A stretch of DNA of 64,000 nucleotides from Rutpela maculata (taxonomy: Eukaryota > Arthropoda > Insecta > Coleoptera > Cerambycidae). Every line of letters starts with the position of its first letter. Within the stretch, counting starts at the first letter, position 1. Under the pieces are notes generated by a model. That model was not told where the DNA came from. It made no database searches and was given only the letters and a program-made list of their open reading frames with translations. Positions 32,660 to 43,907 of this stretch are shown here, piece after piece. The stretch is from the NCBI GenBank assembly GCA_936432065.2, contig OW386286.2:18721179-18785178 (forward strand), given 5' to 3'. Made by a program: the position numbers and the translations under genes.

Positions 32660-32992
32660 CAGTCGATATTCCGTTGAAGCAACGTCGAGCGCGGTTAGTA
32701 CTTGGATGGGTGACCCATCTTGGAAAATACAGCGTTCTCGTCCCACCTTCTAGCTGCTTATATCAGTGTATACGAGGATTACGTAGTGGATATATCATCC
32801 TTCGGAGGGGATGTAAAGCAGGCGGTCCCTTGTCTATTAAATGTTAGGCAAGTAAAAGATCCCTACTCTTCTTAAGGGAAGAGGTTCGGCAAAATTTCCA
32901 GGTTGGAGGTAGCTCGTCTCCTGGCGTCGGTGATAGGCCCTGGTAGCGGAAATACGCCGACGTTAAATAAATAGATAAAAAAAAAAAACTCG
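32660..32992 (+). mobile_element. 5S-rRNA-derived SINE
   Basis: 32667-32740 is clearly related to the 3' half of insect 5S rRNA: 'gttgaagcaacgtcgagcgc', then GGTTAGTACTTGGATGGGTG and ACC. It contains the internal-control-region sequences used by TFIIIA/Pol III. A non-5S body follows (GGATTACGTAGTGGATAT, 'gtcccttgtctattaaatgt', 'cctggcgtcggtgatagg'), then an A-rich tail at 32970-32989. The body without the 5S head recurs at 40440-40640. A 5S head fused to a foreign 3' tail is the SINE3-type arrangement. Confidence 0.7.
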
Positions 32993-32999
32993 GAGCGAG

Positions 33000-35766
33000 A
33001 TCCATGCGTGCACGCGCTTGAATACGCATGACTGTGACACCGACTCACTGAATTACATGTCACTAAATCAGAATTTGTTCAATCTATATGAGTGTAGGTT
33101 CATTTAAAACATGGAAATTGTAGCTTTCTGATGCTTTTTTGTTTTAAACAATACAAGTAAAGGATGGATGGGAAAAATATACTTATATATATATTATCAC
33201 GCTCGAACTCAATTGTCGCAATAAACAATATGGAAAAAAATAAAAGCCCTTCAAAAAAATTTTTTCTTCATTGAGAACTGTTGAAAAATATGCATACTTC
33301 ATGATTATTATTGTTTATTAAGTTGTTGTAACGAGGATTAAAAAAAAGTACATCTCAAATAATTTTAATTTCCTCGCTTGATAATTTTTTTTGATAACTA
33401 TATATATTGGAGACTGTAACTTGTCGAGAAATTGACCCATTGAAAAAAATAAAATATTACTATTGGTGTGGCCGCACCTTTAGCTTTTATTGGTTTTTGT
33501 AATTATTTCAATAATTTTTAATTTTGATAATAGGGGACACTATCGCACCGATAGAAATTAATTTAACTATTCATTTTTAAAACAGTACAGTTGTATAGGT
33601 TTAGTAATGAGCGTAGAATCGCGACACGTGCGATGAACTTATATTATTAATAATTTTTCTACTTTACCCTTTGGTATAGGCCAATATAGCATTTTAGTTA
33701 ATTAATTAATGTGTAAAGTGCATAGAATATCAGATAATCCCAACTTCCACTTCCACCTTATTATACCGTCTCTGATATTCAAAGCAAGAGTCAAAAAGGA
33801 GCGGAGCCTGCCGAATTGGGGTAAGTGAAAACTTGCAATAAATTGAATCTACGACTTTCGTAAATCTAGACAGTCCACTCATAAAGCGTATGTGGTCGCT
33901 ACACCAACTATTTCAGAAAAAATGAATATTTTTCGCAAAATCGTTTACTTGTATGCATTTTTTCGAAAATATGATCAATCAGATCATGATAAGAAATTGC
34001 GATTTTCACGATCTCATCCTTATAACTATGAAAATATTTTTGATTGTTTTGAATATAAATTCTGGAACTTTTCCAATACATTAACAATTATTATTATTAT
34101 TATTATTATTAAATGTATAAGGTATCAAATTGGATATAGCTGAAATGTGGTTAGGTGTACCTGTGATAAATACAATACAGTAAAGGCACGTAAAAATTCA
34201 TGCGAGCGATTCAGCGGCTATGTGTGGTGTCTATGTATGCATTGATAATTATATATTTTCCCTCCATACTCACTATTTATCCTCCTATTCACTAAGAAAA
34301 ATGTTTAAAGCGTGTAATCAGAAAGAGAAAAAAAGCTTTATTTTACTCGATAGAACAGCTAAGAATTTTTAGAGGTTCCGTAATATGCATTTAACCGTGC
34401 GCTGGCCGCGCAGAGTGACAAAGTTACTTCACTATTTTGTTCCAGGAATTCCGTGGCTTTAGCGACAAATTTTATTAAGATATTTTTTGTTCAGAAATAC
34501 GTGGTCTATCCATCTGTATTTTTTATTTTTTCCTACTCTGACTTAATTTCAAAATTTTGAAAAAATGGATAAAAAAATTTTTTTTTTCACTTTTTTTATG
34601 TTCTACATCCGAGCGAAATGTAAACTTTTCAGGATATTATTCACCAACTTATTAAAAAAAATTAATCAGTTTGCAAATTTTTGTGGGTTTCACTTTAGAA
34701 TGTTCTCTATCTTCTGGGCTACTGTGGCTCTGCAGTCTCTCAGACTCTTGAAAATGTCCTTAAATGAAATTTTTGCCTAAGTCGAATTTTCATTTTGGCT
34801 TCGACTTAGGTCAATTCTGGAAGGTTCTACAACACGCTCATCCCGATCTAATCAATCTCCTTCTACTTGTTTAAGAGACCGAAGTTGGGAAAATATTGGT
34901 AACTGCTTATCTTTTAACCGATAGATTTACATTGTCTTACGGAAAATATACATATTTTCAAGATCCAATTCTTGAACGAAATATTCTATGTTTCGATTGC
35001 CGTTTGCACTGAATAAAAAAGTAGATTAGGAAAGACGGAGTCCAATCTGTCATTGTCTTGACAACATTGCATCATGTTTTGACAAATATAATTTATCTTG
35101 TATGGTGTTACAGTTACTATACCTTTCATTGATAACGTATTTCCCTTGTTTGTGGTTAGTGTATTAATATTATTTAACATTAAACAAAGCAGTTGTATTT
35201 ACTGAAATTCTAATTTAAAATAAATAGGTATAAATTTATTAATTACGTATGACTAGTTCTGTGGTGTTGCCAAGATATGAAATAACGTGAGCAATGATTT
35301 CCTACTGTAAGAGATAACACAATTCCTAATTCTAAAAGTATACGAGCTTCTATCGACATGTTCTTTAATAGTTCTCTTTATTTTTCAGGTGAGTTTAAGT
35401 CTCTGGGAAATATAAATACTTCTGGTGCGGGTAAGTTTGAGAATTTTTTCAAATAGCAACTGCATACATTTGAGTTCTAGCTGTACAATAATTATTTGTA
35501 TATTAAAAGGAAAGTGCTCTGTTGAGCATACTAGCAATCATGTAAAAGTACACTTTCCGCTCGAAATATGCACACTATTTTTTTACGACTGCAACAAATC
35601 TCTCATTTTTCGTATTATTTTATTATTAGCAATTCGTGTTTGAAGTTAGCCATGAAATATCATTTCGATCAGGAGAAGTTTATATTCAATTCGAGCCGAG
35701 GAGAATAAGTACTCACTTTCCGGCACACGCGCGAAAGTGGTCCACGTTGCGAATGTCAACTTTCAG
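33000..35766. other. no gene recognised; contains an (ATT)n tract
   Basis: AT-rich and largely free of the window's repeat families. An (ATT)n microsatellite of about 8 units lies at 34088-34111. No coding exon could be supported. Confidence 0.4.
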
Positions 35767-36600
35767 TTTTTAACCCCCGACCCAAAAAGAGTGTTATAAG
35801 TTTGACGCGTATGTTTGTATGTCTGTCTGTTTGTCTGTCTGTCTGTGGCTTCATATCTCTTCAACGGGTGATCCGATTTTGATGCACTTTTTATTATTTG
35901 AAAGAATATTTTGTCGAGAAGGTTTTTGCCATATTAGATTTTGATGTTTGGTCGCCATCTTGATTACAAGCTTTTATTTAACTTGCCTTGTTCTTGTGGG
36001 TCAAATCTTGCAACTGGATTTTAAAATAGTTATCCCCAACCGATTGAGCTGAAATTTTGCATACACGTTTAGTTTGGATGACAATGTATGGTTAGCTTAG
36101 TGACGTCATTCCAAATTCAATATGGCGGACTCCCAAAGATGGCGGACCAATTATTTTTTATGCACTCCCATGACATGGGTATCAAATTGCTGAGAAGAAT
36201 ACGAAAATAAAATGACGTCACATTAAATTCAATATGGCGGACGTAACTGAATTTTAAAACAGTTTTCCCCAACCGCATACACGTTTAGTTTGGATGACAA
36301 TGCATGGTTAGCTAAGTGACGTCATTCCAAATCCAATATGGTGGACCAGTTATTTTTTATGCCCACCCATGATATGGGTATCAAATGAAGGGGTTTGCTA
36401 CACGTTTAGTTTGGATGACAATGCATGGTTAGCTAAGTGACGTCATTCCAAATCCAATATGGTGGACCAGTTATTTTTTATGCCCACCCACGATATGGGT
36501 ATCAAATGAAGGGGTTTGCTGAGAAGAATACGAAAATAAAATGACGTCACACTAAATTCAATATGGCGGACGCCCCAAGATGGTGGACAAAATTTTTTTA
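35767..36600 (+). repeat. family G copy 2 with internal tandem array
   Basis: Head TTTTTAACCCCCGACC, GTTATAAGTTTGACGCG, a (TGTC)n tract at 35818-35848, CTTCAACGGGTGATCCG and 'gtcgccatcttga'. It is followed by a tandem array (35990-36590) whose unit of about 122 bp carries 'tacacgtttagtttggatga', 'gtgacgtcattccaaat', 'caatatgg(c/t)gga', and 'atgggtatcaaatgaagggg'. The last two units (from about 36277 and 36399) are nearly identical, so the expansion is recent. Confidence 0.65.
36101..36549. promoter_or_regulatory. cluster of five TGACGTCA (CRE) sites with ATGGCGG boxes
   Basis: Perfect TGACGTCA octamers at 36101-36108, 36213-36220, 36317-36324, 36438-36445 and 36542-36549. Each is followed within about 20 bp by 'aatatggcgga', 'aatatggtgga' or a similar box; two further boxes (AAGATGGCGG at about 36137, AAGATGGTGG at 36578) resemble the YY1/Pho motif. 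TGACGTCA is the palindromic CREB/ATF site. The array lies in repeat G. Binding is inference. Confidence 0.5.
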
Positions 36601-36739
36601 GTGTTAACACTACAATTTTATCGTATAGTCTATTCGCTCATACGTTGTATTCTAAGAAATGATGAATTCGGTTTAAACTATAAGTTTTATATCGGATAGG
36701 AACGACGCAATGAATATACACTTCTCCAAGAAATTAACG

Positions 36740-37255
36740 CACCACCAAAAAATAACCAATTTTGATGCACTTTTTTTATTTGAAAGAGTATTTTGTCGAG
36801 AAGGTTTTACGCCGTATTAGATTTTGATGATTGGTCGCCATCTTGAATTCGCCATGTTGAACTTCTCTAGAAATTGTCCGATTGAAGTAAAATTGAAAAT
36901 GTGCAGACAATTATGGTAGCCGAATATGATTTCGGCCTCATTTTGATTCGGTCATATGAAACTGGGGGTTTTTAAAAATTTTCAATTTTTTAACCCCCGA
37001 CCCAAAAAGAAGTGTTATAAACTTGATTCGTATGTTTGTATGTTTGTCTGTCTGCCTGCCTGCCTGCCTGTCTGTCTGTCTGTCTGTCTGTCTGTGGCTT
37101 TATATCTCTTCAACGGGAGATCCGATTTTGATGAAGTTTTTATTAAAATTAAATATAACACATAAATATATTTACAATAGAACCGGTCTTGTAGACCGTG
37201 TGCGACTAGTAGAATACAAAATTGGACCGCGTCGGCTTAAAGGTTAAAAAGTTCT
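36740..37255 (+). repeat. two head-to-tail family G copies
   Basis: 36740-36985 is a G copy lacking its head ('gatgattggtcgccatcttg' to 'gggggtttttaaaaattttc'). At 36986 a new head TTTTTTAACCCCCGACCC starts, with GTTATAAACTTGATTCG, a (TGCC/TGTC)n tract at 37046-37092, CTTCAACGGGAGATCCG and a diverged tail to about 37255. Frames over the TGTC tract encode cysteine/leucine repeats and are not genes. Confidence 0.6.
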
Positions 37256-37390
37256 GTGTGGGACTCGTGATATAATAATATGCTATGTTGTATGTATATG
37301 CTTAGTTTAAAAAGTATAAAATAAAATTAAATTACAAATTAAAAAAAAAAACCCACACGAAATTATCGACTAAATAACTAATATAAAAAA

Positions 37391-38170
37391 AAAACCGATG
37401 CCCAAGGAATCACTACTTCCACATCCAGATTCTCTATCCAAGTCACTCACAACGAAAAAACTTTGTATGTGAAAATAATTGTTTATGGAACTTTAATAAT
37501 ATAATATTTGAAATCCTCTACCCCAAAAACCCATAAAACGATACCCCACATCGGTAGTGGGATGGGGGTGGTGATAGGGGGGTAGTAATGGGGGTGGATG
37601 ACGTAAAAAAAATATTTTGAGGTTTCTGGTTCCTGTACATACACTAAATCATAATTTTTTTTCATCCCCTTTAATAAGGAGGTGGGGGTGGTAATGGGGG
37701 TGGCTACAAAATTTTTTTTGAGACCTTAGCTTCTCTTATATATACTAAATACCAATTTCATGGACTCTTACCTGCTTGATTTACCCATTTACCCCAAATT
37801 TACCCCAATTTACCCCCCAACCCTTCGACGGAACAAGATGAAAATATAATCTAGTTCTAGATCTCGTTAAAGTACATATGTGTACCAAATTTCAAGTCAA
37901 TATTTTAAACGGTTCCAGAGTAAACGTGCGCACAAAAAAAAGTTACAGACAGACAGACCGACAGACAGACAGACCGACAGACAGACCGACAGACAGACCG
38001 ACAGACAGACCGACAGACAGACCGACAGACAGACCGACAGACAGACAGAAATTTTGTTTTCGCTCAAACTTAAAATCTCGACGTTTCATGACATTTTAAG
38101 CCTATTTGGACAATAAAAATTTTTAAAAATTTTTTTGTCGTTACTATACTTCCACTGGATGTGGAAGTAA
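37391..38170 (+). mobile_element. family A copy 6 with expanded ACAG tract
   Basis: Full-length copy: AAAACCGATGCCCAAGG, ACTTCCACATCCAG, G-rich runs at 37557-37597 and 37677-37702, the CAAATTTCAAGTCAATAT block near 37888, an expanded microsatellite at 37945-38049 and the terminal hairpin at 38149-38168. Compared with the intact arm of the surrounding fold-back, the insertion lies inside an A-run with no duplication beyond ambiguous A residues. Confidence 0.75.
37945..38049 (+). repeat. ACAGACAGACCG microsatellite
   Basis: About eight 12-bp ACAGACAGACCG units inside family A copy 6. In the other copies this tract is only 10-30 bp. The open frames across it (QTDRQTDR or PTDRPTDR repeats) are artefacts of the repeat. 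Confidence 0.9.
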
Positions 38171-38786
38171 TAAATTAACAGACCTTAAAAATTATGAAAT
38201 AATTTTGATTCCATATACGAACTCTTATGATTTATTTAAGTCCAGCTTACTTTTTCTTTATGTCCTCGAGATTTGGTTTCTTATACGCATGAATATGTCG
38301 GGGGCTGCTGTAAAGACGAACTACTAAATAGTTAAGCTCCCGATATATTCATGCGTATAAGAAAGCAAATCTCGAGGAAAATGTAAGCTGGATTTAAATA
38401 AATCATAAGTGTTCGTATATGGAATCAAAATTATTTCATAATTTTTAAAGTCTGTTAATTTATTTTTTTTATATTAGTTATTTAGTCGATAATTTTGTGT
38501 CGGGGTTTTTTAAAATTTGTAATTTAATTTTATTAGATACGTCAGATGAGAGATGGAAAAGTCCATTTTCAATTATAGTCGTAGAAAAAAATTATTTTAG
38601 ATTATATTTTATCAAAATATAGACATTTATTTAAGTATTATTGAAGTATTATTGAATTCTACAAAGTTTAACCCTTAAGAGTAGTTTACAATTTTCAACT
38701 TGCGTTTAGCAGTTTAGAAAAAGAAATTATTATTTTCTATTTGTCTGTTCAAGCTGTCATAATTTGACATTAGTATAGTAATAAAT

Positions 38787-38902
38787 AAATAGTATATTAC
38801 ATACCGAGGTGGAAAATGTTTCATTGTTGCGCCTTGCACCTCTTTCAACTAATTCTCGAGACAGCAATGAAACTTTATACCAAGGTTTGTATACTATTTT
38901 AT
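38787..38902. repeat. hairpin repeat with CpG-containing centre
   Basis: 'aaatagtatattacatacc' pairs imperfectly with 'tttgtatactatttt'. The inner part, 'gtttcattgttgcg', pairs with 'cagcaatgaaac' around a GC-rich centre. The plan is like that of repeat D and the hairpin at 55.9 kb, with different sequence. Confidence 0.45.
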
Positions 38903-39439
38903 TCACAGTCATTTTCCTTAAAGAACAAAAAGCCAAAAAAATCGTTTACAAAATTTGTAAATAGCATTTTATGTTTTTATTAAGCAGGTAATAAACAAAA
39001 AATTCTTATGTCAGACGACAAATGTCAAAGTAGCGTCTAAAAACCCTTTAAACATAAATGAAATAGGTGTATTTAAAGATCTTAAAAACTAAGTAGGTAG
39101 TCTTTTTCATCGTTACCTTTGTTGTTATTTTTACATATTATAATTTTAATGTCAGATTTGACAAATGTTATTTAGCCAAGTTATAATATTATTTGAAATC
39201 CTAATTTGATAGCATAAGGTAAATCGTGTTAATGAAAAAGTTTTGTTAGCATATTTTGAAGGAAAGAAGAATTTGAAACAGTTTCTTTTTCTTTCTGAGA
39301 GTTGTTTATTTTTCTTAATTGATGATATAACGAACTTTTCCTCGCCAGTTAGGTAAAATTTAACTTTTGATAACTGGTTATGAAAAGTGGGACGTTTTCA
39401 CACTCACGTCAGTTTTGAAAAGTGTCATTTTATGTGTCA
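38903..39439. other. nothing recognised
   Basis: No gene or repeat boundary seen. Confidence 0.35.
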
Positions 39440-40140
39440 GAATTAGAAAAAGATATAATTACTAACTATGATAATATAATAAATTATTACACATTTACGA
39501 AGAGTTGTGAGTTATTTGCACCTTATTATACTCTTAAAAACGAAGAGTATATTGTATTTGATCGGCACATTTCTAAATCAGTAAATATCGCTCGTAGAGA
39601 AAAAAATTTCATATCATTATGTTAGGGAACGAACTTCCAAACTTCCAAAATGTCCGTCCGTCCGTCCGTTTCTTGTAAGCACGATAACTTAAGAAAGAAA
39701 AGTCCGATTGTACTGAAATTTGGACGGTAAGTTAGTGTTAGTCAGGGGAAGAACCCTATTGTTTTTGAACAAAATCGATCAGTAAATAAAAATGTTATTA
39801 ATGATTTAAATTTGAGATTTTTTTTTTGATTGTTTTTTTAAAAATTTACATTTTTTACATTTTTTTACGTGTTAGGTAGTTCTTACGCTTTTGACTCAGA
39901 ATCCAAGGGTCCCAGGTTCGAAACCCACGTGGAGTATGATATAGTTTTTTTATTTTTACTTTATTTTACAATGAGTCTTTCACCAACTAAGTTCGTACTA
40001 TAAAATTAAAAGTGTCTAAAACTAACATTATGTACAAAAAACTGCGAAGAGTATCCTATAGAATGTGTAACAATTATAAAAAAGTTTAGTAAACCGGCGA
40101 AGAGTACGTTTTTGGCTTGTTTTATATTTTATATTGCTTT
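39440..40140 (+). repeat. family C copy 3, with tRNA-like segment
   Basis: Blocks in order: 'gaagagtatattgtatttga' (39541), 'aaatatcgctcgtagagaaa', a TCCG tetramer tract (39652-39668), 'cttgtaagcacgataactta', 'gtccgattgtactgaaattt', a tRNA-like segment at about 39868-39930 with B-box-like GGTTCGAAACC (39915-39925), and 'cgaagagtacgtttttggct' at the end. The tRNA-like part may mark a Pol III SINE head, but its A box is weak. A 67-codon frame at 39422-39625 has no recognised domain. Confidence 0.55.
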
Positions 40141-40439
40141 TATTATGTGTTTAAGAAATGTTTGGAATTAAGTTGTCATCGTTGACAGGCGATATGAATT
40201 TTTTTTTTTATTTTCTTTTAACTATGTTTATACTAATTTTTTTTCCACAATAATTTTTCTTAAATATTTTGGGAGCCAAAGCTATAGAAGACTTCTGTAT
40301 TCCTGTGATGTTCATAAAAGGGGATTTCTAACAATACTTCATTTTGGGTTCTAGTTATTTTTTTGTTGATATATCTATCTAATTGAAATTGAAATGGCTT
40401 AAAATGTCTGTATACGCGGAAGCTATGTAATTTCAAAAC

Positions 40440-40640
40440 GGGGATTACGTAGTGGATATACCATCCTTCTGAGGGGGTGTAAAGCAGGCTGTCCCTTGTC
40501 TATTAAATGTTAGGCAAGTAAAAGATACCTACTCTTCTTACGACAAGAGGTTCGGCAAAATTTCCTAGTTGGGTAGCTGTCTCCTGGCGTCGGTGATAGG
40601 TCCTGGCAGCGGAAATAAGCCGACGTTAAATAAAAAGATT
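40440..40640 (+). repeat. SINE/LINE 3' tail without the 5S head
   Basis: Closely matches 32773-32975, the body of the 5S-derived SINE: GGGATTACGTAGTGGATAT, 'gcaggctgtcccttgtctat', 'cctggcgtcggtgataggtc' and an A-rich end. The 5S-like head is absent; unrelated DNA precedes it. It may be a 5'-truncated SINE or the tail of the LINE that mobilises it. Confidence 0.65.
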
Positions 40641-41080
40641 AAAAAAAATAAGGTACACGTGGTAATGCAGAACTGTCTTCTTAAATTTTGGTATTTTTAG
40701 TATTACGAATAGCTTATAGGTTGGTTTTTTACACATTGTTCTTATGAAAGATTTTTCTAAAGTAGAGAATACTTTGAGGTTACTCGTATAGGTTGCTCCC
40801 CATACTACAATTCCGTATGTGAGAACGGAATGTGCCAGCGCATAATATGTCATTTTAGGAAGTGTTTTGGCATGAGCTGAGCTGTGCTCGTTTGAATTTT
40901 GCAAGGATGCCTAAGAGTTTTTTCCTAGCGTTCTGTGTATGAGGTTTCCAGGAAATATAGTCATCATAAGTTACACCTAGATGTTTAATTGTCTCTGTTT
41001 GCTCTATTATATGTCACTTACTTATTCTTCGTTGGTTTTAGGCATTTATTTATAATAGCCGGGTTTCGTAGCCTCGACAT
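40640..41080 (-). pseudogene. LINE fragment, end of the RT region
   Basis: Minus-strand frame (40904-40626) with LPKMTYYALAHSVLTYGIVV, WGATYTSNLKVFSTLEKSFI and RTMCKKP, the post-thumb segment found in CR1/Jockey-type proteins. Upstream (40905-41060) a diverged LGVTYDDYISW-like stretch is visible in another frame. Truncated at both ends. Confidence 0.65.
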
Positions 41081-43250
41081 TAGAACAGGTCTTTTCCGGA
41101 ACTCTATAATCAATTATTTATATACAGTGTTTGCAAAAGGAGATTATATTTAAGGTTTAATTTCAGTGTTAAACATCTCTCAAAATCCTGTCATTTTTCT
41201 GTTAAGTAGTCCATGCAAACTGGGAAAAACAAAAGAAAAAAAACTTATATTTTGGGGATATATTATCAATCAGTATAGGAATAAATATAATATAATGTAA
41301 TGAAAGTTCCCATCAGGGTTGGTACATTTTGGAGAATAGGAAAACCTGAAGTTTTTTTCTGGATTAGATAAGTGCAGTTGATTTGTAAGCATGACTCTAC
41401 TACCTTCCATTTCGCGCCTCGATTACACGATAACTAATAAGAAATACATGATAATGTATCAGACCTTTATTGTAGGAAATTCAATTTACAAGTTTTTCTT
41501 CCTGTACAATTTTATCGCTGGATGAAACGTTCGGGAGATAAAATCGAAAAACCAGCACCTCCATGTTCCGTTTGAAAACTATTGAAGCGGCCACCGGATA
41601 GATGGAAACTATTTAAATATTTACTTCTACCCCTTTCGAGAATATGTCTCTAAAATATAAACTGTTTATACATTTTTTCTTCTATTTATATTTTTTCGAT
41701 CTAATATCCGTAGACTGAAAGTAAGTTTCTTATTAATTAGATTTAGATTAGATTTATATGTACGATAAAACCTTCCTCTCTTCCTCATATGGTGCAACTT
41801 CTTTGTAAACCCTGTATCACTTATATATTCTTATTTATGGTAATGATAAACCGTATGGTAAAGTCACGCAACTGTTCAGTGCTTTGTAATATTCTCAAAA
41901 ACAGGAGTGCCAGCTCCATTTTTATGCATTATTGTATTATAAGCTCTTTCTTATTTTTTAATATATTAATATATTACTATGCATGCTATTTTATTATGAT
42001 TTAAATTAAACGTTAGATTTTATCGAGCATGACTGTCGTAAAAACTTGGTTTCCTCAGAAGCGCCCACGGATTTTCTTGAAAAATGTAGGTGTCGTAACA
42101 ATATTTTACATGTAGAAAGTAAAGAAAATTTATTTCGGTGATTGAAACCGGAAATTCAAAAGATGTAACGATAGAATAGTAGTGAACATGGGAACAAGAA
42201 AAAATCGTTTTTAATCTCATGTTTCTTGTTAAATGTAGTTATTTTTTTTTAATAAATTATTTCGATGCCATCAAAAATATTCTTAAAATTATTAATGGTG
42301 ATAACGCCTATATACTTCTAAATATGTGACAGGGAGAAGTTTTCCAAAATATAATACAAGGAGAATAGCATTCTTTCAAAATGGGAAGGTAAAAAAACTG
42401 TTGAGGAAAGTTTCCCGACAGTATTCCAAAAATATTTTCTGAAAATGGCATGATAGTTATGTTTGAATTAAAGTTCTTTAGATTTTAACCTATAATTCTC
42501 GTTGGCATATTACTGCAATATTTCTGGGCTGCAGTTTGACCCACGTCCACATCCTGACATTGTGTGGAAAGGGCAGATTTAAATGGTTACCTACTTGTAA
42601 AATTATTTTCAAAAATCTTATTTTCTATTTGAGGGTTTCTTTAGTGCTCCAGAAGATATGAAAAGGTTTTGGTTGAGGTCGGATTACGTTTAGTGCCATT
42701 TTGGCACAAGTTGTTTATTTTATGATTACTTACAATTTGTAATCGAACCATTGAAAAGCAGTAAAAGTTCCGATTTCAACGATATGTCACACTAATTCGA
42801 TTTGGTTTCCGTGAAAAAAAAACACCATTTAGTGCTCTTTTCGGCTTTAAAGATCAATCTGATGGGGAGGTTCCAGCCGCTTCCAGTAGCTGCCGATTTT
42901 TTTTTTCCTTCAACCACATTCCAGATACCTATTATTTTCCTGTCGTTTTATTTTTTTTAGGGTATCCAACCTGTATATTTTTCATTAAAAGTTATCATTT
43001 CCCTTTCTTGGCAATTTAGTTTGAACTACCTGTCAAATATCATTTTTTATCCATTAAATATGACGTCAACAGACAAGGACAGACTAACAAGATTGTGTGA
43101 CCTTAATTTTCGTAGCTAAATAATTTAAAACAAGATGTTAGGAAGACATTTCGGAAAGTGATTTTGTATTCTGTCACGATTTTCATATTTCCCGGTAAAT
43201 GAGTAATAGACTGGAAAATACCATAAGCTAAATTATTATACATAATTAAT
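41081..43250. other. nothing recognised
   Basis: AT-rich, no repeat family shared with the rest of the window and no coding region I can support. Confidence 0.4.
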
Positions 43251-43907
43251 CACCTTAAGGATAGGATTTTGCAGAGTGAGAGGGAAATATGCGTTTATTT
43301 TCGATTTATTGTAAATATTTAAAAAACCAAACAGTATAATCTTTAAAACTGTTTTAGATATTTGCTATTGTTCTAACGAATACAACTATACATATTTTTT
43401 ATTGTAAATTTCTGTTTTACTTGAATGTCGCAGTTTGTCAATGAAAATAGTTCCTGATAGTCTAAGAGCCAGCGACAGATTTTCATGACCAAGTCCCTCT
43501 CAAGCGGTAATTAGTGGAATGCATCAGGGAGTTGTATTATAAAGCCTCGTGAACGTCAGCTGCGGTTCCGGGGGTGGGATGAGTGGCGGTAGCCTCCCAC
43601 GCACGGAGAAAAAAAAATTTTTAGTCATTTCCTCCTGATTAAAAATTTGCCAAACTATAGCTAATCCAATATCTTGAAGAAGAAAAAAAGTCAGCTGACT
43701 ATAACATGGTGTATTATACGTCAGCTGGTCGCTTGAACATGAAAAAAAAAATTATACATTCAATGATTTCCTCTCAATAAAAATTTACCTGATGATAGCT
43801 TAAATGCTACTGTGAAAGAATATAAATGTCAGCTGGCTGTACCTCGGTGGAAAGAGCGTCAGCTGATACCTTGAAAGTTGTAACGCAGAAGTTAGGCGGG
43901 AGCATAA

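Larger units (their letters stand above)
37321..38535. repeat. fold-back element interrupted by family A copy 6
   Basis: Arms of about 205 bp: left 37321-37390 plus 38171-38300, right 38330-38535, centred near 38310 ('gcatgaatatgtcgggggc' against 'cccgatatattcatgc'). The right arm is uninterrupted, so it preserves the pre-insertion sequence of the left arm. No ORF. Confidence 0.7.

Noticed and set aside
32667..32740. Functional 5S rRNA gene
   Set aside because: Only the 3' half resembles 5S, with substitutions, and it is fused to a repeat body and an A-rich tail.
37945..38049. Short regular repeats that could suggest a CRISPR array
   Set aside because: There are no unique spacers, the period is 12 bp and the context is a eukaryotic mobile element.
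37878..38116. Two overlapping frames encoding QTDR/PTDR repeats
   Set aside because: They translate the ACAGACAGACCG microsatellite in family A copy 6. The tract is short in the other copies, so the frames are not conserved.
39422..39625. 67-codon ORF starting MSFYVSELEKD
   Set aside because: It lies in repeat C; the corresponding sequence in the other copies does not keep the frame, and no domain is recognised.
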